From positions 1-5,133 of the forward strand of contig JAOAEN010000106.1 in the NCBI GenBank assembly GCA_026416775.1: a stretch of 5,133 bases of DNA, read 5' to 3'. Position numbers and translations under genes: made by a program. The notes below the pieces were generated by a model. It worked only from the letters and a program-made list of their open reading frames with translations. It was not told the origin of the DNA and searched no databases. Of the stretch, positions 1 through 4,728 are shown in pieces (positions within the stretch are counted from its first letter, which is position 1; the number at the start of each line of letters is the position of its first letter). Origin of the DNA: Dehalococcoidales bacterium (lineage in GTDB: Bacteria > Chloroflexota > Dehalococcoidia > Dehalococcoidales > RBG-16-60-22).

Positions 1-101
1 GGGAAATAGTAGATAATGGAGCACAGCAGCATCACCCCGATGATGTAGCGCAGGTGCCGGTTAGCCCGGAGGCCCTTTTCTTTTCGCTTACGGCTGATCA
101 T
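1..101 (-). CDS. N-terminus of a membrane-anchored protein (3' end outside window)
   Basis: From the ATG at 101 the minus strand reads 33 codons and continues past base 1. About 18 residues rich in Arg and Lys (MISRKRKEKGLRANRHLR) are followed by a hydrophobic segment, YIIGVMLLCSIIYYF. This looks like a cytoplasmic basic leader and a first transmembrane helix. GAGGAG lies at 114-119, 12 bases before the ATG, which is somewhat far. The same frame stays open upstream to an ATG at 236, which would add 45 residues containing a CPWC motif. That longer start has no ribosome binding site and overlaps a strong hairpin, so I favour 101 without excluding the other. The family cannot be told from this fragment. 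The 184-base gap and different character suggest it is not part of the archaellum operon proper. Confidence 0.5.
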   Translation of the reverse strand, partial: MISRKRKEKGLRANRHLRYIIGVMLLCSIIYYF

Positions 102-285
102 GTTGTCCCGGTTCTCCTCGCGCCGCTTTAACGGCAGAAACGCCGCAAGACGGCTTTCGGATGTCCCGAAAGTGTTCCTTTCCACTCTCAGGGTAGCACC
201 GCCAAAGCACCACGGACAACTAGGGTAACCCCCCATCTTACTGGGGGATTTCCCTGCTGCTGTGTCTGGTAGCTTTCCCGTAGCT
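102..285 (-). other. Intergenic stretch with nested inverted repeats; possible structured leader
   Basis: These 184 bases separate the last archaellum-cluster gene from the truncated membrane-protein gene. I see no convincing archaeal TATA box or T-run. The minus-strand RNA can form the 227-250 hairpin. It can also form a 7-pair helix of 220-214 (GTTGTCC) with 108-102 (GGACAAC), and inside that a 10-pair helix of 208-199 with 134-125 (two G-U pairs). Inside that again is a perfect 7-pair hairpin, CTTTCGG-GACAT-CCGAAAG (172-154). The outer helix would end exactly at the ATG at 101. Alternatively, the stretch from 236 could be coding, because the frame is open. Confidence 0.4.
227..250 (-). promoter_or_regulatory. 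Strong hairpin downstream of the archaellum gene cluster
   Basis: On the minus-strand transcript, AATCCCCCA pairs with TGGGGGGTT (9 pairs including one G-U) around the 6-base loop GTAAGA. It begins 35 bases after the TAA stop of the 231-residue gene. No T-run follows, so it is not a typical archaeal terminator; it may protect the 3' end of the operon mRNA or belong to a structured leader of the next gene. Confidence 0.45.
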
Positions 286-981
286 TTAATAGTACTGGCG
301 TGTGTTGTCATTGTGCCACTCTTCAATGATCCGTTTGACCTCTTCGATGTCTTCCATGATTTCCTCGGTGGTGACGTCCGGCAGCGAGTTGATCAGGCTG
401 GCAAGCGGGTTTTCATCGTCCTCGTCGGTGCTGAAGAGCTCGGAGAAGGAGACCCCGGAAAGATCCACCTTGGGCTGCTTGTCCTTGCCGGGGGTGCTTC
501 CGGCACCCGCCGCGGGTTTGGGCTGTTTATCCTTCGCATCTTTTGGTTGTGACGGCATCTGCATCCCTTTCGTATTGATTTCTTCCGCTTTGAGAGGGGC
601 TTTTGCGGGGGGTGAAATGTCTTTCAGACTCACCTGAACGACCTTGATCTCACCCTCCGCAGCCGGGGTTGTGTCGTTTCCCGGAAGCGGCGGCAGTGCT
701 TCCAGCTCCAGCTCATCTTCTTCAACATTTTCGGCGTCTTTCTCCACCTCGAGCTCGCCGATCGGCTGGTGCGGCCCGATATCGACATCTTCATCCGGTG
801 CGGGCTTGCTGGAAAGCTCTTTGAGCTGTTTTGCCTTTTCCTTCAGGTCTTTTGCCCGGGAATATATCCGGTTCTCCATCTTGGCGATTCTTTCCGCCGT
901 AACATCATCCAGCACCGCTTCATCGTTATTTCCCTTTTCCTTTGGCTTCCGCCCGAAGCCCATAAAGCTTTTCAGGCCCAT
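286..981 (-). CDS. Acidic low-complexity protein of unknown function behind flaI
   Basis: I do not recognise this 231-residue protein. It starts with a short glycine-rich basic stretch (GLKSFMGFGRKPKEKG, residues 2-17). Next comes a charged, coiled-coil-prone helix (27-57) and a long Pro/Glu/Lys linker (58-172) in which DKQPK occurs twice (151-155 and 167-171). The compact C-terminal region (173-222) runs from SELFS through NPLASLINSLPDVTTEEIM to a charged helix rich in Glu and Ile, and ends in RQYY. There is no signal peptide, membrane segment or nucleotide-binding motif. The ATG at 981 has an excellent AAGGAGGTGA site (985-994). The gene lies 52 bases after flaI on the same strand. The architecture of helix, disordered linker and helical end resembles the FlaD/E protein in the same operon, so a cytoplasmic archaellum accessory or chemotaxis adaptor is plausible. 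That is inference from context only. Confidence 0.82.
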   Translation of the reverse strand: MGLKSFMGFGRKPKEKGNNDEAVLDDVTAERIAKMENRIYSRAKDLKEKAKQLKELSSKPAPDEDVDIGPHQPIGELEVEKDAENVEEDELELEALPPLPGNDTTPAAEGEIKVVQVSLKDISPPAKAPLKAEEINTKGMQMPSQPKDAKDKQPKPAAGAGSTPGKDKQPKVDLSGVSFSELFSTDEDDENPLASLINSLPDVTTEEIMEDIEEVKRIIEEWHNDNTRQYY

Positions 982-984
982 CTG

Positions 985-994
985 TCACCTCCTT
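985..994 (-). promoter_or_regulatory. Ribosome binding site of the 231-residue gene
   Basis: AAGGAGGTGA ends 3 bases before the ATG at 981 (6 bases from GGAGG). It is one of the strongest sites in the window and does not overlap the upstream stop, suggesting independent translation initiation. Confidence 0.85.
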
Positions 995-995
995 G

Positions 996-1018
996 CCGGG
1001 CTTCATTCAGTTGCCCGG
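996..1018 (-). promoter_or_regulatory. Small GC hairpin in the flaI to 231-residue-gene spacer
   Basis: CCGGGC at one end and GCCCGG at the other form a perfect 6-base-pair stem with an 11-base loop. It lies within the 52-base spacer and ends one base short of the AAGGAGGTGA site (985-994). It may be an mRNA processing, stability or translation-control element. A stem this short could be chance in GC-rich DNA. Confidence 0.35.
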
Positions 1019-1033
1019 TCCTCACGAATTCCG

Positions 1034-2806
1034 TTAGCGGAAATAGCCTTCACGATAGGCTTTGGAAAGTATGGCATAGAGTTCATAGAAATTGGTCTTG
1101 CCCTGTTCATGGATGCGCTTGAGGATCTCCGCCCGCTCCTTCACGAGCTTGTAGATCTGGCGTCTTTTTTCCTCAGGCAAGCCGCGCCGCGGTGCGATCT
1201 TGTGCTCGAGGAGGTAGGAGTTCTGATTGCCCCGGAAGATAAAGGTATCGGTCACCGGGTCCCAACTGAATACTTCAATGAATGAGAACGAGTCGCTTAC
1301 CGAGTCGTAGCTCACGATCTCATTGATGCTTGTGAGCCGCCTGCCGAGCCCGCCCTTGGCAAGGCGCACCTGCTGGCAGATGACGACGACATTGAGGTTG
1401 TCCACGTAGGACTTGGGCACGTTGATGGGGTTGCCGGTAACACGCTGGATGAGCTTGGGCACCGAAGCGGCATGGAAGGTGCTCATGCAGGCGTGGCCAG
1501 TCTGCATTGCCTGGAAGGCGATGGCGCCTTCAATACCGCGGATCTCGCCGACGATGATGAGGTTGGGGCGTTGCCTCAGGGCGGCCTTGAGGAGGTCAAA
1601 CATGCTGACCTCGGAGGCATCGCTGCCTTTGGTGGAGCCACGGGTAACGCCGCGTATCCAGTTATGGTGGGGGACTTGGACTTCCGGAGTATCCTCAATG
1701 CTCACGATCTTTGCCTCGGGCGGGATGAAGGTGGTGAGGGCGTTCATCAGGGTAGTTTTACCGGATGCGGTCTCGCCGCTGACCCAGACGTTCATCCCTT
1801 CCTGAAGGATGATGGAGAGATAGGCTGCCATCTCGTAGCTGAGGGTCCCGAAGCCGATGAGTTCAAGGATGCTCATCGGGGTATCGCTGAATTTCCTGAT
1901 GGTGAAGTTTGACCCGCGTTTGGAAACATCGGAGCCGTAGACGATGTTGATGCGTGACCCATCGGGCAGGGTGGCATCGACGACCGGCTCGCGGAAGGTC
2001 ACCGGGTGCTTGATGCTTTCGGCAAGCTCAATGACAAATTTGTCAAGGGCTTCGTTTGTCTCAAAGCCGATGCTGGCGCGCAGCCCCCCGAAGATCTTGT
2101 GTTCCACGAAGATATTGCCCAGCCCGGAACATGAAATATCTTCAATGTTGCGGTCGATGATCATCGGGTCGAGTGCCCCCATGCCTTCCAGTTTGCGCTT
2201 GAGCAGGTAACGCAGGCTGTTGTACTGGAGCCTGGAAAGGGTGATCTTGCCCTTCTTGCTCTTGGGTTTACTGCCATTGTTACTGTTGCCGTTATTCCCG
2301 TTGCCCTGTGCGCTTTCTTCTGCTTTTGGGACAGCCCCGTTGCCGACCGTGACGATCCTGTCCACGATGTTCATGATGAGCTCAAACCGCTTTTTCGTAT
2401 CGGTGACGCCTTCAAGCTCTTCAACGTAGTCCGCGAGCCTTATCTCAACTTCATCGAGGATGCCGTTATTTGTGTCAACAACGCAGGGCTCAATGGCGAT
2501 GTAATAATCGCGCACGTCTTCCGGATTTGCCAGAATGTGGACAAAGACCTCGTTCCCCACCCTGTAGATCAGGTTGGGGTTCTTTGTCCCCTTGAGCTTG
2601 CGGTCGATTTTTTCGTAGTATTGCGGGACGGCAATTTCATTGTTCTTGAGGATGTGCAGGTACTGCAGAAGGTGCAGGTTGTCCTTGCAGATTGCCTGTA
2701 GCTCTTCCGGTAGAGCCTGGAACACGGGGCATTTGTCCAGCTTGGTGCCGCATTCATAGCCGCACTCATTGGGGCATGCCTTGAGCTCGAACGGAAGAAG
2801 CAGCAT
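1034..2806 (-). CDS. flaI: Archaellum motor/secretion ATPase FlaI/ArlI
   Basis: FlaI is the hexameric type II/IV-secretion-family ATPase that powers both archaellin assembly and rotation, acting on FlaJ. The 590-residue protein has an N-terminal half with the FlaI N-domain, including IEDISCSGLGNIFVEH (221-236) and PDGSRINIVYG (281-291). The C-terminal half has Walker A GETASGKT (344-351), an Asp box around E371-D372 (VSIEDTPE), Walker B NLIIVGEIRG (415-424, Glu421) and a His box TGHACMSTFHA (436-446). Two additions are odd. One is a cysteine cluster at the extreme N-terminus (C11, C15, C19, C26, plus C40). The other is an Asn/Gly/Ser then Lys-rich linker (about 164-187) splitting the N-domain from the core. 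The ATG at 2806 has AGGAGG at 2814-2819, which overlaps the flaH stop. All ATPase motifs are intact, so the protein should be active. Confidence 0.97.
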   Translation of the reverse strand: MLLLPFELKACPNECGYECGTKLDKCPVFQALPEELQAICKDNLHLLQYLHILKNNEIAVPQYYEKIDRKLKGTKNPNLIYRVGNEVFVHILANPEDVRDYYIAIEPCVVDTNNGILDEVEIRLADYVEELEGVTDTKKRFELIMNIVDRIVTVGNGAVPKAEESAQGNGNNGNSNNGSKPKSKKGKITLSRLQYNSLRYLLKRKLEGMGALDPMIIDRNIEDISCSGLGNIFVEHKIFGGLRASIGFETNEALDKFVIELAESIKHPVTFREPVVDATLPDGSRINIVYGSDVSKRGSNFTIRKFSDTPMSILELIGFGTLSYEMAAYLSIILQEGMNVWVSGETASGKTTLMNALTTFIPPEAKIVSIEDTPEVQVPHHNWIRGVTRGSTKGSDASEVSMFDLLKAALRQRPNLIIVGEIRGIEGAIAFQAMQTGHACMSTFHAASVPKLIQRVTGNPINVPKSYVDNLNVVVICQQVRLAKGGLGRRLTSINEIVSYDSVSDSFSFIEVFSWDPVTDTFIFRGNQNSYLLEHKIAPRRGLPEEKRRQIYKLVKERAEILKRIHEQGKTNFYELYAILSKAYREGYFR

Positions 2807-2813
2807 CTGCCTT

Positions 2814-2819
2814 CCTCCT
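2814..2819 (-). promoter_or_regulatory. Ribosome binding site of flaI, overlapping the flaH stop
   Basis: AGGAGG precedes the flaI ATG (2806) by 7 bases and shares bases with the flaH TAG stop (2820-2818). This is consistent with translational coupling of the two partner ATPases. Confidence 0.88.
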
Positions 2820-3528
2820 AGACTCTTGCCTTGGACAGAGGAATGATCTTCATCCCGATCCTGGGTTCAACGTCGAAGCTGACCACGTCTCCCGTCGGTC
2901 GGTCAGCCCCTCTCACCTTGAGGACCTCCATGATCTTCACCATGCTGTCCCCGACCTGCTCCAGGCGGAACCTGAAGCGGGCATCGCACAGCGAGCGTGT
3001 CCGGGCGAGGATTTCTTCATCAAAGGCATAGGTATGGGCGACGATGATGATCGTCCGCCCCATGTCGCAGAGGTCCTTACAGCGGGAAAAGAAGTCAATG
3101 ACCACCGTCGGGTTGCTGTGGGCAACAAGGACGGTGATCGAGTCCACGATGATCAGCTTGAACTGCTGCGGCTGCCGTGAGAAGTGGTGGATCAGCATGT
3201 GGAACATCTTTTTGTCCGCCTGCATATTGCTCCGGAAGGTGAGCGGATAGATGCGCAGGCGGTCCGCAAGGAAGTGGTCGAGGATGTTCATTCCCAGGGA
3301 ATCCATCTGCCTGATCAGACTGCGCACGTTGTTCTCGGTGGTGTAGTAGGCGACGGAGATTTCACCGTTGATCAGGGTGCCGTTGGTGAGGTGCTGGCAG
3401 AGCACGCTTTTGCCCGAGTCGGAATGCCCCTCAACGAGGCACAGCGAGTTAGGTGGGATGCCTCCGCCCAGCCTGTCATCCACCTCCGCGATCCCGGTGA
3501 CGATGGCTTCCTTTTTCACCTGTGGCAT
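2818..3528 (-). CDS. flaH: Archaellum KaiC/RecA-like ATP-binding protein FlaH/ArlH
   Basis: FlaH is a 236-residue cytoplasmic RecA/KaiC-fold protein that binds ATP, docks on the FlaI hexamer and regulates archaellum assembly and switching. Visible landmarks are GIAEVDDRLGGGIP (residues 12-25, KaiC-like start), Walker A GHSDSGKS (34-41), and a Walker B strand FKLIIVDSIT ending in Asp129. The RecA-fold core continues with TIIIVAHTYAF (159-169). The residue after Walker B Asp129 is Ser, so the usual catalytic glutamate is absent there, as is known for FlaH as a nucleotide sensor. The ATG at 3528 is preferred over the in-frame GTG at 3540: GGAGGTGA lies at 3537-3544, 8 bases before the ATG, and the GTG is part of that ribosome binding site. 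The upstream FlaD/E gene stops at 3537 inside the same site, and flaI begins 11 bases after this gene. Confidence 0.96.
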   Translation of the reverse strand: MPQVKKEAIVTGIAEVDDRLGGGIPPNSLCLVEGHSDSGKSVLCQHLTNGTLINGEISVAYYTTENNVRSLIRQMDSLGMNILDHFLADRLRIYPLTFRSNMQADKKMFHMLIHHFSRQPQQFKLIIVDSITVLVAHSNPTVVIDFFSRCKDLCDMGRTIIIVAHTYAFDEEILARTRSLCDARFRFRLEQVGDSMVKIMEVLKVRGADRPTGDVVSFDVEPRIGMKIIPLSKARV

Positions 3529-3536
3529 TGCTGGGG

Positions 3537-3546
3537 TCACCTCCTC
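3537..3546 (-). promoter_or_regulatory. Ribosome binding site of flaH, embedding the upstream stop codon
   Basis: GAGGAGGTGA is fully complementary to the expected archaeal 16S rRNA 3' end. Its last three bases are the TGA stop of the FlaD/E gene. It also contains the GTG that a naive reading would take as the flaH start. Spacing to the ATG at 3528 is 8 bases. Confidence 0.88.
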
Positions 3547-4523
3547 GGTTTGCGTTCGGAGTTATTGCCTTTCTGCTTTTTGTGGTTACCACTGTTGCCT
3601 TCGGTATCCGGGGTGAGGTTGATGCAGAATTCTTTTTCCTTCCCGTCCCCGTTGGGGAAGACCAGCTTGAGTTTGAAGGGGGTGCTGCTCTCTTTGGCTT
3701 CTTCCTTCTCATTTTCCGGTTGTTCGCCTGCCGGTTCCTCCGGTTTCCCCTGAGGTGGGGCGGCGTTTTCTCTGGCAAGCAGCGATGACGGGATTATGGG
3801 ATGACGGGGGGCATCGCCTCCGGTAAGGATGCCGTGGAGCGAAAGCAGGACCTGGCTCCAGACATCAGCATTATTTTCGGTGTCAACCGAGTCCCCGGTG
3901 ATTTCGGCAAGATGCAGGATGGTTTCCTTCATTTCCGGGCTGAGGTGGCCGCTTATCCCGTAGATTTCAAGAAGGATGGGCAACCGTTCGTAACCGACCT
4001 CTTTCTTCGCCCTGGCAACCCAACTGAGCAGGTTTGCCAGCATGTTGACCCTTGGGGTGGTGATGTTTTCGGGAGCTAATTTCTCTAAGCCCATAGGGTT
4101 CTCCTTCAGAGGAAGCTCCGGCTCTTCTGCCGGTTCCTCTTCTTCATCATCCTCAGGTTCAGCTTCTTCTTCCTCCTCTTCTTCGGCGGGTACCTCCTCC
4201 ACCTCGCTTTGGGGAATTTCTTCCACTTTTTCTTCCGCCGGCTCGGTAATATCGTCCAGGGTAAAGGTTTCATCATCGGCTATTTCTAGCTCGGGTTCGT
4301 TTTCTTCAACCGGCGCTGCCTTCTTGTCTTCGGGACGGCCCGGCGCCGGGGAGGTGGGTGGCTTTCCGTCGTCCGCAAGGTCTTCCACCACGACCGGCGA
4401 TGGCAGTTCCATGTTAAGCAGGTAATCACGGACGCTTGCCAGCGATTCCTTTATCTCCCCCTTGAGTAGCTTGATCTCTTCCTGCAGGGTCTTCAGCGTC
4501 TTTTCCCTGTCTTTGTCTTCCAT
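3537..4523 (-). CDS. flaD: FlaD/E-type archaellum cytoplasmic protein with acidic linker
   Basis: This 328-residue soluble protein resembles the euryarchaeal FlaC/D/E group, which forms a cytoplasmic complex under the motor and links it to chemotaxis through CheF. Residues 1-41 form an N-terminal amphipathic helix. Residues 42-140 are a disordered-looking Pro/Glu linker with runs of glutamate (about 114-130). Residues 153-235 form a helical domain whose opening, NLLSWVARAKKEVGYERLP followed by LLEIYG and HLSPEM, is the FlaD/E signature (a conserved W, then VG, then a tyrosine-containing helix). A second polar linker follows, then a short beta-like stretch (283-303, FKLKLVFPNGDG) and a basic tail. 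The C-terminal 80 residues have no counterpart I recognise. The ATG at 4523 has only a weak AAAGGGGG site 9 bases upstream. The gene may depend on coupling to the preceding gene, 6 bases away. Whether to call it D, E or a fused form is uncertain. Confidence 0.85.
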   Translation of the reverse strand: MEDKDREKTLKTLQEEIKLLKGEIKESLASVRDYLLNMELPSPVVVEDLADDGKPPTSPAPGRPEDKKAAPVEENEPELEIADDETFTLDDITEPAEEKVEEIPQSEVEEVPAEEEEEEEAEPEDDEEEEPAEEPELPLKENPMGLEKLAPENITTPRVNMLANLLSWVARAKKEVGYERLPILLEIYGISGHLSPEMKETILHLAEITGDSVDTENNADVWSQVLLSLHGILTGGDAPRHPIIPSSLLARENAAPPQGKPEEPAGEQPENEKEEAKESSTPFKLKLVFPNGDGKEKEFCINLTPDTEGNSGNHKKQKGNNSERKPRR

Positions 4524-4529
4524 GGGACT

Positions 4530-4712
4530 CTACCCCCTTTCTGTCCTCAGCTCTTCATGCTGGCCCTGCTTCATGAGGTCACCATGGATGGGTGTCTGCA
4601 TCTGCATGAGGTAGGTACGGATGTCGAGCAGGATCTCCCTCAGCTCATCCTTGACCTCTTTGAGTTGGGCTTCCATTGCTTCAAGTTCATCGTTTTCATT
4701 CTGTGCATCCAT
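4530..4712 (-). CDS. Small helical archaellum-locus protein (FlaC/D/E-like N-terminal module)
   Basis: This is a 60-residue soluble protein. The ATG at 4712 is chosen because AAGGAGGA lies 8 bases upstream (4721-4728). A longer reading from 4790 would overlap flaJ and add a cysteine-rich stretch without a ribosome binding site. Residues 8-38 are charged with regularly spaced leucines/isoleucines and look like one amphipathic, coiled-coil-prone helix, followed by Pro41 and a polar tail. Residues 17-41 match the same positions of the next protein (the 328-residue FlaD/E type) without a gap, sharing K18, K21, E23, E26, L28, R32, Y34, L35, M38 and P41. I infer a stand-alone FlaC/E-like subunit that pairs with its larger neighbour in the cytoplasmic FlaC/D/E assembly. 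It sits 16 bases after flaJ and 6 bases before the FlaD/E gene. The coding call is firm; the function is inferred from context. Confidence 0.75.
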   Translation of the reverse strand: MDAQNENDELEAMEAQLKEVKDELREILLDIRTYLMQMQTPIHGDLMKQGQHEELRTERG

Positions 4713-4720
4713 GCTGGCTG

Positions 4721-4728
4721 TCCTCCTT
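4721..4728 (-). promoter_or_regulatory. Ribosome binding site of the 60-residue gene
   Basis: AAGGAGGA lies 8 bases before the ATG at 4712 and directly after the flaJ TAA stop (4731-4729), with which it overlaps through shared As. It decides the start of the small gene and argues against the longer in-frame reading from 4790. Confidence 0.85.

Noticed and set aside
181..200. CTGAGA in the 102-285 stretch as a TPP riboswitch remnant
   Set aside because: Only this hexamer resembles the class. The second conserved half of the aptamer is absent from the following sequence.
269..287. 8-base direct repeat GTAGCTTT separated by CCC at the end of the 231-residue gene
   Set aside because: There is a single pair of short copies, one within the final codons, with no sign of an insertion, attachment site or array. 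Chance is sufficient.
644..1285. 213-codon plus-strand open frame across the 231-residue gene and the end of flaI
   Set aside because: It is antisense to two genes with strong ribosome binding sites, starts with a serine-rich low-complexity stretch mirroring the acidic protein, and crosses their boundary without any recognisable domain.
3529..3540. GTG at 3540 as the flaH start
   Set aside because: The GTG is inside the GGAGGTGA ribosome binding site serving the ATG at 3528. It has no properly spaced site of its own.
4042..4425. Serine-rich open frame on the plus strand
   Set aside because: It is the antisense shadow of the glutamate-rich linker of the FlaD/E gene (GAA/GAG read in reverse gives TTC/CTC and, shifted, TCx serine codons). 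It has no ribosome binding site and no family features.
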